DNA of 39,098 nt from Clostridiales bacterium (GTDB lineage: Bacteria > Bacillota > Clostridia > Peptostreptococcales > Natronincolaceae), in the NCBI GenBank assembly GCA_012519835.1, contig JAAYPJ010000088.1, positions 1 to 39,098 on the forward strand, in the 5' to 3' direction. Numbering within the stretch: position 1 is the first letter of the stretch; the number at the start of each line of letters is the position of its first letter. The notes beneath the pieces were generated by a model. It had not been told where the DNA came from, searched no databases, and worked only from the letters and a program-made list of their open reading frames with translations. Position numbers and translations under genes: made by a program. This document shows, piece by piece, positions 15,336-23,899 of the stretch.

Positions 15336-16052
15336 ATGAATAGATTTCCTATAGATAAAGATGAAGTTTTAAGATATTTAGGATATAGAAATCAAAATTT
15401 GGATGAGGTTACCGATAACCTGATTAATGAATGCATGGAAGAGATGAGGGGCCTGATCAGGGAAAAACATATATACAGATTTTTCGACATTTATAATGAA
15501 AATGGAAATGTACATTTGAGCGAAACCAACTTGACACTAACAGGGAATGATATAAAAAATCATCTAGGGGGAAGTGAAAGCTGTGTTTTGATGGCAGTGA
15601 CCTTGGGAAATAATGTGGATTCCAAAATACGATATTATGAGAGAAAAAGCATTACAAGGGCGTTGATATTGGATGCTTGTGCTACCACGGCAGTAGAAGA
15701 AGTTTGTGATGAAATATGCGAGGACCTGGAAAATACAGCCAACAAGCAAAATAGGACATTGACATCCAGATACAGTCCCGGCTATGGGGATTTACCCATA
15801 GACATACAAAAAGACTTCCTGTCTGTACTGGGGGCGGAAAAGGCTATAGGCCTTACCGCCAATTCCCACAGTATTTTGATCCCCAGAAAATCGGTCACGG
15901 CCATAGTGGGGGTTATGGATATTAAAAACAAACAAAATCGTAGGGATAGTCGATCAGTTCCCGAAAATAATACTTGTCTGAGTTGCAAGAATTATTCAAC
16001 CTGTATGTATAGGAGAGAGGGTGGTAGATGTGGGGCTTATAGAAAAGCTTAA
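15336..16052 (+). CDS. MetH activation-domain protein (stand-alone)
   Basis: 238 aa, related to the C-terminal AdoMet-binding reactivation domain of cobalamin-dependent methionine synthase. Segments such as LMAVTLGNNVD (about 84-94), ILDACATTAVEEVCD (about 110-124), RYSPGYGDLPIDIQKDF (about 144-160) and ANSHSILIPRKSVTAIVG (about 175-192) match that domain. The C-terminus carries four clustered cysteines (CLSCKNYSTC plus a late Cys), perhaps metal binding. It overlaps metH by 32 nt. Since metH here lacks an activation domain, this gene supplies it in trans, as in Thermotoga. Ribosome binding site is weak (AAAGGGTCG). Confidence 0.85.
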   Translation: MNRFPIDKDEVLRYLGYRNQNLDEVTDNLINECMEEMRGLIREKHIYRFFDIYNENGNVHLSETNLTLTGNDIKNHLGGSESCVLMAVTLGNNVDSKIRYYERKSITRALILDACATTAVEEVCDEICEDLENTANKQNRTLTSRYSPGYGDLPIDIQKDFLSVLGAEKAIGLTANSHSILIPRKSVTAIVGVMDIKNKQNRRDSRSVPENNTCLSCKNYSTCMYRREGGRCGAYRKA

Positions 16053-18408
16053 AAACAGAACCTTGCTATTTGACGGTGCTATGGGTACGGCACTCCAAAG
16101 CAGGGGCCTAAAATTAGGGGAATTGCCCGATGTTGCAAACATCAATTCCCCCGAAATGGTAATCGATATACATGAGGGTTATGTAAACTGCGGTGTAGAT
16201 GTTATCACCACCAATGCATTCGGTGCCAATGAGACCAAACTCGAGAGTAGTGGATTTACCGTGGAGGAAATCGTGGACGCAGCGGTGCAGAACGCCAAAA
16301 AAGCAATTAAGGGCAGAGATGTATATGTGGCTTTAGGTATAGGTCCCATAGGAGAATTATTGGAACCTATGGGCACATTAAGTTTTGAGGATGCCTATAA
16401 TATTTTCAAAAGACAGGTCATACAAGGCGTGAAAAGCGGGGCGGATTTGATACTGATAGAAACCATGATAGATTTATACGAAGCAAAGGCGGCAGTATTG
16501 GCAGCCAAGGAAAATTCAACGTTGCCTGTATTTTGTACCATGAGCTTTGAAGAAGACGGAAGAACCTTTACAGGTTGTAACGTCACATCCATGGTCATGG
16601 TGCTTGAAGGTCTGGGAGTGGATGCTCTCGGTGTTAACTGCTCTTTGGGTCCCAAGGAATTGGCCCCTATAGTGGAAGAGATACTCAGCATAGCTACAAT
16701 ACCCGTCATGGTTCAGGCAAATGCAGGTTTACCAAGTATAGTCGACGGTGAGACCGTCTTTAACATATCGCCCGAAGAATTTTCATACTATAAAAAAATG
16801 TTCGTGGAAAACGGGGTCAGAATAGTGGGCGGTTGTTGTGGTACTACGGATGAACATATAAAACATCTGGTGGATACTGTGAAAGATATAAAGATACAAC
16901 CCAGGCAAAATAAAGCCTTAAGCGGCGTATGCACCCCCACTAAGGCAGTAATCATAGACAGGGTCAAGGTGATAGGTGAGAGGATCAATCCCACAGGCAA
17001 AAAACGATTTAAGGAAGCGTTGGTAAAAGGAGATATAGACTATATTTTAAAAGAGGCCATAGACCAAGTCGATGCGGGTGCCCATATTTTAGACGTCAAC
17101 GTCGGGCTTCCTGAGATAGATGAAGTAAAAACCATAGTCAGAGTAATTAAGGAGATACAATCTATATTGGATGTGCCGCTCCAAATAGATTCCACAGACC
17201 CCGAGGTTATAGAACAAGGCTTAAGAATTTATAACGGAAAAGCCATAGTTAACTCGGTAAATGGGGAAGATAGTATTCTGGAAAGCATTTTGCCCATAGT
17301 CAAAAAATACGGTGCTTCCGTTGTAGGGCTTACCCTGGACGAAAAGGGCATACCTTCGAAAGCGGAGGACAGGTTTAAAATAGCGGAAAAAATAGTAAAA
17401 AAGGCCGAACAATATGGCATAGGTAAAGAGGATATCTATATAGATTGTTTGACATTGACAGCTGCCGCACAACAAGAAGAGGTAATGGAAACTGTAAAGG
17501 CCCTTTCTATGGTAAAGGAAAAGCTGAATGTAAAAACCGTGCTCGGAGTATCAAATGTATCCTTTGGTCTACCCAATAGGGATCTTATAAACAGAACATT
17601 TTTAGCTGCAAGTTTGTTTGCAGGTTTGGATCTGCCCATAATAAATCCTATGGATAAGGAAATGATGGATACTATATTGGCATCCGGGGTTTTATGGAAT
17701 GAGGACAAGGGGGCAGCAGAATATTTAAAGTACAATGAAAATGTATCCGCCGAGCAGGTTGTTGTAAAAGATAGCAAGGATAAGCGGGAAGATGACCTGT
17801 TTGAAATAATAATAAAAGGTATAAAGGAAAAAGCCAAAACGGCTACCGTAAAATTGTTGGAACATACGGAGCCTTTAAGTGTAGTCGATGAATATATAGT
17901 GCCTGCCTTGGATTTGGTCGGTGAAAAATATGAAAAAGGGGAAACCTTCTTGCCGCAATTGATACAGTCTGCGGAAACAGTCAAAAATGTGTTTGAAATT
18001 ATAAAAGAAAGATTGAGCAAGGATGGAAGTTCCCAAATTTCAAACGGCAAAATTGTGTTGGCCACTGTAAAAGGCGATATTCATGATATAGGTAAAAATG
18101 TAGTGAAGGTTCTGCTGGAGAATTATAATTACGATGTTATAGATCTGGGCAGGGATGTGGCAAAGGAAAAAATCATAGAAGCGGCTGTTGAACATGATGT
18201 CAAGCTTATAGGGCTGAGCGCTTTGATGACTACCACCGTAAAAAATATGGCCGAAACAATAGAAGCCCTAAAAGAACTCGACAAAAATTATGTGGTCATG
18301 GTCGGCGGGGCGGTTTTAAATCAAGATTACGCCGATATGATAAATGCGGATTATTACGCCAAGGATGCAAAAGGGGCGGTGACCATAGCGAAAAAGGTGC
18401 TGGGGTAA
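16021..18408 (+). CDS. metH: Cobalamin-dependent methionine synthase lacking the activation domain
   Basis: 795 aa against about 1200 in E. coli. Order: homocysteine-binding barrel (about 1-290) with zinc cysteines in GVNCS (about 205-209) and GGCCG (about 271-275); pterin-binding domain starting GERINPTG (about 319) and running to about 560; cobalamin cap near 600-675; Rossmann B12 domain with the cobalt-ligand motif DIHDIG (about 685-690), then LSALMTTT and GGAVLN. It transfers the methyl group of methyl-THF to homocysteine. GTG 16021 is used as start; GTG 16030 is an alternative with better spacing from GGAGAG. The reactivation domain is the separate upstream gene. Confidence 0.95.
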   Translation: MVDVGLIEKLKNRTLLFDGAMGTALQSRGLKLGELPDVANINSPEMVIDIHEGYVNCGVDVITTNAFGANETKLESSGFTVEEIVDAAVQNAKKAIKGRDVYVALGIGPIGELLEPMGTLSFEDAYNIFKRQVIQGVKSGADLILIETMIDLYEAKAAVLAAKENSTLPVFCTMSFEEDGRTFTGCNVTSMVMVLEGLGVDALGVNCSLGPKELAPIVEEILSIATIPVMVQANAGLPSIVDGETVFNISPEEFSYYKKMFVENGVRIVGGCCGTTDEHIKHLVDTVKDIKIQPRQNKALSGVCTPTKAVIIDRVKVIGERINPTGKKRFKEALVKGDIDYILKEAIDQVDAGAHILDVNVGLPEIDEVKTIVRVIKEIQSILDVPLQIDSTDPEVIEQGLRIYNGKAIVNSVNGEDSILESILPIVKKYGASVVGLTLDEKGIPSKAEDRFKIAEKIVKKAEQYGIGKEDIYIDCLTLTAAAQQEEVMETVKALSMVKEKLNVKTVLGVSNVSFGLPNRDLINRTFLAASLFAGLDLPIINPMDKEMMDTILASGVLWNEDKGAAEYLKYNENVSAEQVVVKDSKDKREDDLFEIIIKGIKEKAKTATVKLLEHTEPLSVVDEYIVPALDLVGEKYEKGETFLPQLIQSAETVKNVFEIIKERLSKDGSSQISNGKIVLATVKGDIHDIGKNVVKVLLENYNYDVIDLGRDVAKEKIIEAAVEHDVKLIGLSALMTTTVKNMAETIEALKELDKNYVVMVGGAVLNQDYADMINADYYAKDAKGAVTIAKKVLG

Positions 18409-19176
18409 ATGAATAATTTAGTATATGAACACGAAAGGGTGGACGATTTACAAATAAACAATCTGAAAATCATACAAAACCCCGATGGATTTTGCTTTGG
18501 CATAGATGCTGTCCTACTGGCCAACTTCGTTAAAGTCAAGAAAAATTCGAAGGTTGTGGATTTGGGCACAGGCACGGCAATCATTCCTATACTTTTGGCT
18601 GGTAAAAGCAAAACAAGCCATATTACGGCGTTGGAAATACAAGAAGAAGTAGCCGACATGGCAGAAAGAAGTGTAAAGCTGAACGGGCTCGAGGATAGAA
18701 TCGAAATACTGAACATCGACCTGAAAGATGCGAAGGAATTTTTGGAAGCCAACGAATATGATGTGGTGGTATCGAACCCACCATATATGCATCAGAAGGG
18801 ACTTATCAATCCGGATGATAAAAAGGCCATATCCAGGCATGAAATAAAATGCACACTGGAAGATGTTATAAGCACGGCATCCGGGCTTTTAAGACATAAC
18901 GGCAGATTTTTTATGGTCCACAGACCTATACGTTTGGTTGATATAATGTTTTATTGCAGACAATATAAACTTGAACCTAAATACCTGCGGTTTATACATC
19001 CTGCCTATGATAAAAAACCGAATCTTTTGCTGTTGGAATGTGTAAAAGCGGCCAGACCGGAACTTAAAATATTGGATCCTCTATATGTATACAATAAAGA
19101 AGGGGAATACACGGATGAGGTTTTTCACACATACGGCAAAACATATATGGAGGAAAAGGATGAATTTTATGAATAA
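18409..19176 (+). CDS. tRNA1(Val) adenine-37 N6-methyltransferase-type protein (TrmN6/YabB)
   Basis: 255 aa. SAM-binding motif VVDLGTGTAIIPILLAGK near 48-65 and the amino-methyltransferase motif NPPY near 124-127. The QNPDGFCFGIDAVLLANF segment is characteristic of TrmN6. It follows metH with the ATG directly after its stop and precedes rsmI with a 17-nt overlap. This matches yabB-yabC order in Bacillus and supports the assignment. The gene between them there (yazA, GIY-YIG) is missing here. Whether the tRNA target is the same is not shown. Confidence 0.88.
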   Translation: MNNLVYEHERVDDLQINNLKIIQNPDGFCFGIDAVLLANFVKVKKNSKVVDLGTGTAIIPILLAGKSKTSHITALEIQEEVADMAERSVKLNGLEDRIEILNIDLKDAKEFLEANEYDVVVSNPPYMHQKGLINPDDKKAISRHEIKCTLEDVISTASGLLRHNGRFFMVHRPIRLVDIMFYCRQYKLEPKYLRFIHPAYDKKPNLLLLECVKAARPELKILDPLYVYNKEGEYTDEVFHTYGKTYMEEKDEFYE

Positions 19177-20014
19177 GGGAAAACTTTATGTCTGTCCCAC
19201 ACCTATAGGAAACCTTGAAGATATAACTATAAGAGTGCTGAATACGTTAAAAAATGTCGACTTGATCGCGGCTGAAGATACCAGGCATACTTTAAAACTC
19301 CTGAATTATTTTGGGATTCAAAAGCCTTTGACCAGTTATCATGAGCATAATTTCAGGACAAAAGGAATGATATTAATCAACAAATTGTTGGAAGGTCAAA
19401 ATATTGCTTTAGTATCCGATGCCGGTATGCCGGGCATATCGGATCCAGGATCGGATATGGTGAGGCTATGTATAGAAAGAGAAATACCCCTTGAAATTTT
19501 ACCGGGTGCCACAGCCGGTATTTTAGCGCTTGTGGGATCGGGGCTGGATACAACCAGGTTTGCCTTTGAGGGATTTTTGGATAAAGATACAAAAGAACGC
19601 AGAGAGCGATTGAGGGCAATAAAAAAAGAGGACCGAACCCTGATTTTTTACGAAGCCCCCCATAGGATTGTACGTACACTGGAAGATATGGTCCTTATAC
19701 TGGGTAATCGTAGGGCAGTAATAGCCAGAGAATTAACCAAGGTATATGAGGAATTTGTCAGGGACAACTTGATAGGACTTATAGAGCATTTTGAATTAAA
19801 TCCCCCTAAAGGCGAAATTGTGTTGTTATGCGAAGGGGCTGATTTAGAGGAACTGGCTGCGGATGAAAAAAATGAATTAGAACGGATCACAATAAGGGAG
19901 CATATACTCTTGTTTATGAAAAACGGGTTAGATAAAAAATCTGCAATAAGGGAAGTAGCAAAACGCAGAAATATTCCTAAACGTGATGTATATAAAGAAT
20001 CCATCGGTTTATAG
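19160..20014 (+). CDS. rsmI: 16S rRNA (cytidine1402-2'-O)-methyltransferase RsmI
   Basis: 284 aa, normal length. YVCPTPIGNLEDITIR at the N-terminus, AAEDTRHTLKLL, SYHEHN, LVSDAGMPGISDPG and IFYEAPHRI are diagnostic of RsmI (YabC/YraL) among tetrapyrrole-methylase-like enzymes. It methylates C1402 of 16S rRNA at the 2'-OH. The ATG at 19160 is preferred (GGAGG 6 nt upstream) over 19169; the frame opens earlier but that part lies within trmN6. It ends before a bidirectional terminator shared with abrB. Confidence 0.93.
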   Translation: MNFMNKGKLYVCPTPIGNLEDITIRVLNTLKNVDLIAAEDTRHTLKLLNYFGIQKPLTSYHEHNFRTKGMILINKLLEGQNIALVSDAGMPGISDPGSDMVRLCIEREIPLEILPGATAGILALVGSGLDTTRFAFEGFLDKDTKERRERLRAIKKEDRTLIFYEAPHRIVRTLEDMVLILGNRRAVIARELTKVYEEFVRDNLIGLIEHFELNPPKGEIVLLCEGADLEELAADEKNELERITIREHILLFMKNGLDKKSAIREVAKRRNIPKRDVYKESIGL

Positions 20015-20042
20015 GAAAGCATGAGCCATTTTTCGACAAAAA

Positions 20043-20075
20043 ATAAAAAAGCCCATTTTAATAGGGCCCTTTTTA
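20043..20075. terminator. Bidirectional terminator between rsmI and abrB
   Basis: GCCCATTTTAATAGGGC hairpin flanked by an A-run on the left and CCTTTTT on the right, giving U tails for both convergent genes. Confidence 0.75.
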
Positions 20076-20082
20076 ACGTAAT

Positions 20083-20334
20083 TTATACCAAAACCTTCTC
20101 TTTTAATTCAGCCATACATTCGGAACAGACATTTCTGTTCTTGAATACTTCAATATCCTTTGCATTACCGCAGAAAATACAATCCGGTTCATATTTTCTT
20201 AAAATAATGTTTTCACCGTCAACATATATTTCTAGAGCATCTTTTTCTGCGATTCCAAACGTACGCCTGAGTTCGATGGGCAAAACTATACGACCAAGCT
20301 CATCCACTTTTCTTACAATACCTGTTGATTTCAA
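20083..20334 (-). CDS. AbrB-family transition-state regulator with C-terminal zinc-ribbon-like motif
   Basis: 83 aa. The N-terminal swapped-hairpin DNA-binding domain is textbook AbrB: MKSTGIVRKVDELGRIVLPI, then ELRRTFGIAEKDALEIYVDG. The C-terminal part has CIFCG and CSECM, a four-cysteine knuckle common in clostridial AbrB/Abh proteins in place of the Bacillus C-terminal domain. In Bacillus AbrB represses post-exponential genes including spoVG, which is also in this window. Its place between rsmI and metG is as in Bacillus. Ribosome binding site AAAGGGGGAT (minus strand) lies close to the ATG. The gap 20335-20536 upstream of it contains no gene. Confidence 0.9.
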   Translation of the reverse strand: MKSTGIVRKVDELGRIVLPIELRRTFGIAEKDALEIYVDGENIILRKYEPDCIFCGNAKDIEVFKNRNVCSECMAELKEKVLV

Positions 20335-20536
20335 TTAAAAATCCCCCTTTTTTATAAGACAACTGAAATATCCGGTGTCTTAATTGTCAGTCGATTTTAT
20401 AGCATACAAAAATACTACAAAGTTCGACAAAGCCTCTTTAAATAATACCAAATATTCCATTATTAGTCAACATAAAATATGGAAAATTTTTAGATTTCTG
20501 AATATAAAAATGAGATATTTATATTATGTTACTTTT

Positions 20537-21985
20537 TCATTCATCTTTTGTACAGCTGAGGTCACAATCTCCCATCATTTTATTTTTCAAGTCCCAAAGT
20601 TTTTTGGACAGATCGACCTTGTAGGGTTGGGGGCGTTTTAGGCGTTTATATTCCGGCCAAAGGGAATCCAGCTCTTTTTGTGTATATTCACATATTTCCT
20701 GTATATTCCTCCTCTTGTACACCAGATTACCGTCCTCGTATAAGGGTACCAACATTTCACGAATGCTGTAGTCCACCAAGGTTTTCTTCTTCCAGGTATG
20801 CACCGGGTGGAAAATAGTAAGTGGTTTGTTCGTATCAATTTTTTCATCATTTAACATAATCAGATCAGCTTCAGCTTTGTTGCTTGCTTTATCGTAGATG
20901 CGTATTACTTTTTTATAACCGGGGTTCGTAATTTTTTCCGGATTCTCCGAAATTTTTATTTTCGGAATAAGTTCATTGTTTTTCTGAATTGCGGATAATT
21001 TGTATACCCCGCCCAGGGCGGGACAATCTTTAGATGTTATAAGGTTAGTACCCACCGCCCATGCATTGACGGCGGCATCCTGCAATTTCAGATTATCAAT
21101 TATTTCCTCATCCAAGTCACTGGAAGCTATTATAATGGCATCTTCAAATCCCTCGGCGTCTAACATTTTACGGGCTTCTTTCGACAAATACGCTATGTCA
21201 CCGGAGTCAATACGAATACCATGGGGTTTATGGCCTTTTTCCCTCAGTTCTTTGAATACGGTGATAGCGTTGGGCACTCCACTGGTCAATACATTATAGG
21301 TGTCCACCAAAAGCAGTGCATTATCAGGATATGTTTCAGCATAGGCACGAAATGCATCAAGTTCGGTTTCAAATTTTTGAACCCAGCTGTGGGCGTGGGT
21401 GCCTATAACAGGTACACCGAATTTTTTACCCGCGTATACGTTGGAGGTTCCCTTACAGCCACCAATAATGGCAGCCTTGGCGCCATATATACCCGCATCG
21501 GGGCCCTGCGCACGTCTCAAACCGAACTCAAAGACCGCATCACCTCTGGCAGCAGTACAAATGCGGGAGGCCTTGGTAGCAATCAGGGATTGAAAATTTA
21601 TCAGGTTTAGTAAGGTAGTTTCGATTAGCTGAGCTTCAGCTAATGGCGCTTTAACTCTTAAGACAGGCTCATGTGGAAACATGATGGACCCTTCTTCGAC
21701 ACAATAAATGGTTCCGGAAAATTTAAAGTTCCTCAAGTAGTCTATAAACTTATCATCAAACAAATTTAAATTTTTTAAATATAGCAAATCCTCTTCATTA
21801 AAGTTGATATTTTCAATATAGTCAATCACTTGTTCTATCCCTACTATTATGGTATAGCCGTTATGGCAGGGATTTTTTCTGAAGAACATATCAAAGACGA
21901 CAATATTTTTATCAATTCCGTTTTTCAAATATCCGTTCAGCATGGTCAATTGATAAAGATCTGTCATCAGAGTTAAATTTCTCAT
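20537..21985 (-). CDS. pncB: Nicotinate phosphoribosyltransferase
   Basis: 482 aa, on the minus strand. It converts nicotinate and PRPP to nicotinate mononucleotide in NAD salvage. Family motifs: LMTDLYQLTMLNGYL at the N-terminus, FDMFFRKNP, EFGLRRAQGPDAG (about 153-165) with the phosphorylatable-type loop region following, GTHAHSWVQKF (about 194-204, containing the reaction-coupled histidine region), RIDSGDIAYLSKEARKML and the C-terminal ILFHPVHTWKKK-like stretch (TIFHPVHTWKKK). AGGAAGG lies 7 nt before the ATG. A promoter with an 18-bp tandem repeat lies upstream. It is not part of the Bacillus gene order here and breaks the abrB-metG neighbourhood together with spmAB. Confidence 0.94.
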   Translation of the reverse strand: MRNLTLMTDLYQLTMLNGYLKNGIDKNIVVFDMFFRKNPCHNGYTIIVGIEQVIDYIENINFNEEDLLYLKNLNLFDDKFIDYLRNFKFSGTIYCVEEGSIMFPHEPVLRVKAPLAEAQLIETTLLNLINFQSLIATKASRICTAARGDAVFEFGLRRAQGPDAGIYGAKAAIIGGCKGTSNVYAGKKFGVPVIGTHAHSWVQKFETELDAFRAYAETYPDNALLLVDTYNVLTSGVPNAITVFKELREKGHKPHGIRIDSGDIAYLSKEARKMLDAEGFEDAIIIASSDLDEEIIDNLKLQDAAVNAWAVGTNLITSKDCPALGGVYKLSAIQKNNELIPKIKISENPEKITNPGYKKVIRIYDKASNKAEADLIMLNDEKIDTNKPLTIFHPVHTWKKKTLVDYSIREMLVPLYEDGNLVYKRRNIQEICEYTQKELDSLWPEYKRLKRPQPYKVDLSKKLWDLKNKMMGDCDLSCTKDE

Positions 21986-22046
21986 TTCTATACCTTCCTT
22001 TGGTTAGTATTTATACGAAAAAATATTTTATTCAATGATTAAAATC

Positions 22047-22097
22047 ATTATATCAAATAAAGCTATTATATCAAATAAAATCATTATGTCAAAAATC
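22047..22097 (-). promoter_or_regulatory. pncB promoter embedded in 18-bp tandem repeats
   Basis: Three 18-bp units beginning at 22047, 22065 and 22083 (ATTATATCAAATAAAGCT, ATTATATCAAATAAAATC, ATTATGTCAAAAATCGGG). On the minus strand each holds a TTGATATAAT-like box. The best reading is TTGACA (22092-22087), 16 nt, TATAAT (22070-22065); a second is TTGATA with TATAAT one unit on. The repeats could be an operator for a niacin-responsive repressor, but no known motif was matched. Confidence 0.6.
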
Positions 22098-22138
22098 GGG
22101 ACAAACATAAATAGAGGATGGTTTGCAAACAGATAAAA

Positions 22139-22167
22139 ACATATACGGAAAACCCTGTTCATATAAT
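22139..22167 (+). promoter_or_regulatory. Candidate sigma-E promoter of spmAB
   Basis: ACATATA (22139-22145), 14 nt, CATATAAT (22160-22167), resembling the sigma-E pattern ATATT-N14-CATACAAT. It lies about 30 nt before the spmA start. spmAB is expressed under sporulation control in Bacillus. Confidence 0.45.
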
Positions 22168-22195
22168 ATATCATACTGAATCAAGGAGAATTTTT

Positions 22196-22768
22196 ATGAA
22201 TATTATCTGGATATTGATGATCTTTATAGGAATTATAATAGCAGTTGTCACAGGCAAACCTGAAGTAATCAACGATGTGATTATTCACGAAACAGGGGAG
22301 GCCGTGACGTTTGCAATAGGACTTACAGGTATTATGTCGTTTTGGTTGGGACTTATGAATATTGCTAAAAAATCGGGATTTATTAGCAGTATTACAAAAT
22401 CTATGACCCCTATAACAAGGTATTTATTTCCGGAGGTACCCCCTAATCATCCTGCTATAGGTGCAATGATGATGAATATGGTAGCCAATATGTTTGGAGC
22501 CGGGAATTCGGCCACGGCGTTGGGTCTTAAGGCCATGGAAGAACTTCAGAAACTAAATACGGACAAAATGGTTGTGACCAATACCATGGCCATGTTCCTT
22601 GTGATAAATATGTCATCTATACAAATAATCCCGCTTACAATACTAAAGCTGAGGTCGGATGCGGGCTCCGTCAACCCGACGGATATCATTATCACATCGA
22701 TATTGGCCACGATTGTATCTACGATTTTCGGTGTTGTTGCATGTAAAATACTGGAGGGACGGAAATGA
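22196..22768 (+). CDS. spmA: Spore maturation protein A
   Basis: 190 aa membrane protein of the nucleoside-recognition/Gate family. Motifs: FAIGLTGIMSFWLGLMNIAK (about 41-60), LFPEVPPNHPAIGAMMMNM (about 79-97) and NMFGAGNSATALGLKAM (about 100-116), which define SpmA. SpmA and SpmB are needed for spore-core dehydration and heat resistance in Bacillus. The start at 22196 is chosen for AAGGAG 7 nt upstream; an earlier in-frame ATG at 22118 would add a hydrophilic tail lying in the promoter region. Overlaps spmB by ATGA. Confidence 0.92.
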   Translation: MNIIWILMIFIGIIIAVVTGKPEVINDVIIHETGEAVTFAIGLTGIMSFWLGLMNIAKKSGFISSITKSMTPITRYLFPEVPPNHPAIGAMMMNMVANMFGAGNSATALGLKAMEELQKLNTDKMVVTNTMAMFLVINMSSIQIIPLTILKLRSDAGSVNPTDIIITSILATIVSTIFGVVACKILEGRK

Positions 22769-23298
22769 TAAAGGTACTCAGTTATATTTCGATTATAGCC
22801 ATACCTCTGATGATGACCGTTATACTGTTACATGGTTGGGTCAAGGGAGTAAACATGTATGATTGTTTCGTGGAGGGCGCAGCAGAAGGGTTTAAAACTT
22901 CAATCAGGATTATGCCCTATTTGGTTGCTATATTTATTGCGGTAGGGCTTATGAGAAAATCCGGTTTTATCGATTATTTAATAAATCTTGCCAATCCGTT
23001 GATGACTTTTGTCGGTGTACCCCCTGAGGTATTGCCTTTAGTTATAATGAGACCTATTTCAGGGAGTGGCGCGTTGGCTATTTTGAGGGATATCCTGAAT
23101 TCATACGGTCCGGACAGTTTTATCGGCAGATTGAGTTCTACCATGATGGGGTCCGCAGAAACTATTTTTTATACAATGGCGGTATATTTCGGTTCCGTGG
23201 GAGTTAAAAAAGGGAGGCATACATTGGGGGCCGCGTTGATATCCCATTTAGCTTCCATAATAGCAGCTGTTGTTGTCTGTACATATCTGTTTTTATAA
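22765..23298 (+). CDS. spmB: Spore maturation protein B
   Basis: 177 aa, partner of SpmA in the same membrane family. Key stretches: AEGFKTSIRIMPYLVAIFIAVG (in two halves about 39-50 and 51-60), MRKSGFIDYL, PLVIMRPISGSGALAIL (about 91-107) and DSFIGRLSSTMMGSAETIFY. It is the last gene of the two-gene sporulation operon. A GGGGACG hairpin repeat begins at its stop codon and may serve as terminator. The dacB gene that accompanies spmAB in Bacillus is not here. Confidence 0.92.
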   Translation: MIKVLSYISIIAIPLMMTVILLHGWVKGVNMYDCFVEGAAEGFKTSIRIMPYLVAIFIAVGLMRKSGFIDYLINLANPLMTFVGVPPEVLPLVIMRPISGSGALAILRDILNSYGPDSFIGRLSSTMMGSAETIFYTMAVYFGSVGVKKGRHTLGAALISHLASIIAAVVVCTYLFL

Positions 23299-23329
23299 TG
23301 TGGCACGGGGACGCTTTGTTTGCCACATT
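23297..23329 (+). repeat. GGGGACG hairpin repeat, copy 3
   Basis: AATGTGGCA, CGGGGACGCTTTGTT, TGCCACATT: a 9-bp perfect stem starting in the spmB stop codon. Confidence 0.75.
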
Positions 23330-23402
23330 CTCCCGCCACCCCGGATGCAGGAAATCAGGAAAAATTAAATCCGGCAGTTAGGGTATATATTTCAGTCTGA
23401 TG

Positions 23403-23431
23403 TTGACAATATAACTAGTAAAGTTTATCGT
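23403..23431 (+). promoter_or_regulatory. Possible promoter of the metG T-box transcript
   Basis: TTGACA (23403-23408), 17-nt spacer, TATCGT (23426-23431). The -10 is weak. If used, about 180 nt including one repeat hairpin precede the T-box. Confidence 0.3.
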
Positions 23432-23462
23432 ATTATTATATAATATTAATTACAAAAGCGGC

Positions 23463-23493
23463 ATGTGGCACGGGGACGCTTTGTTTGCCACAT
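23463..23493 (+). repeat. GGGGACG hairpin repeat, copy 4
   Basis: ATGTGGCA, CGGGGACGCTTTGTT, TGCCACAT: identical in sequence to copy 3 across stem and loop. Confidence 0.75.
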
Positions 23494-23552
23494 TTCCCTG
23501 TCACCCGCAATTCCAAGGCAGATACATAGACCGACGCTTATTTCTTAAGGGA

Positions 23553-23576
23553 TGGCAAACAAAACGTTCCCCGCCA
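23553..23576 (-). repeat. GGGGACG hairpin repeat, copy 5 (inverted)
   Basis: TGGCAAACAAAACG and TTCCCCGCCA, the reverse orientation of copies 2-4, about 60 nt before the T-box. Confidence 0.6.
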
Positions 23577-23614
23577 CGGACGGCAAAGCTGTAATGCTTT
23601 TACAACAATTTGAC

Positions 23615-23898
23615 ATTATCCAAAAGTAATGATGGGAAGAGTAGGCAGTGGAATTAGCAACAGAGAGCCGGGAAAGGTGAAAGCCGGTGCTAGTAAAACT
23701 GGCTGAATATGGTCCCTGAACCTCATGGTCGAACAGCCAAAATCGGATTGGCCTTTAAACCATGGCGGTATTGCATCCGTTAACAATGCAAGGTGATAAA
23801 AGTCACTTACCGAGTTTATTATCGTGAGATAATAATAAATTAGGGTGGTAACGCGAGCATATCCTCGTCCCTGTATATTTGGGGACGGGGATTTATTT
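23615..23898 (+). ncRNA. T-box leader, methionine specifier
   Basis: Stem I features include CAGAGAGCC near 23671 and GGTGAAAGCC. The specifier stretch is GGCTGAATATGGTCC, with ATG at 23709-23711. The T-box itself is AGGGTGGTAACGCG (23842-23855). The UGGU bulge suits a tRNA with discriminator A such as tRNA-Met. The first gene downstream is metG, which supports methionine. Confidence 0.92.
23863..23898 (+). terminator. Terminator of the metG T-box
   Basis: CCTCGTCCC pairs with GGGACGGGG across TGTATATTTG, followed by ATTTATTTAT. Confidence 0.85.
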
Positions 23899-23899
23899 A

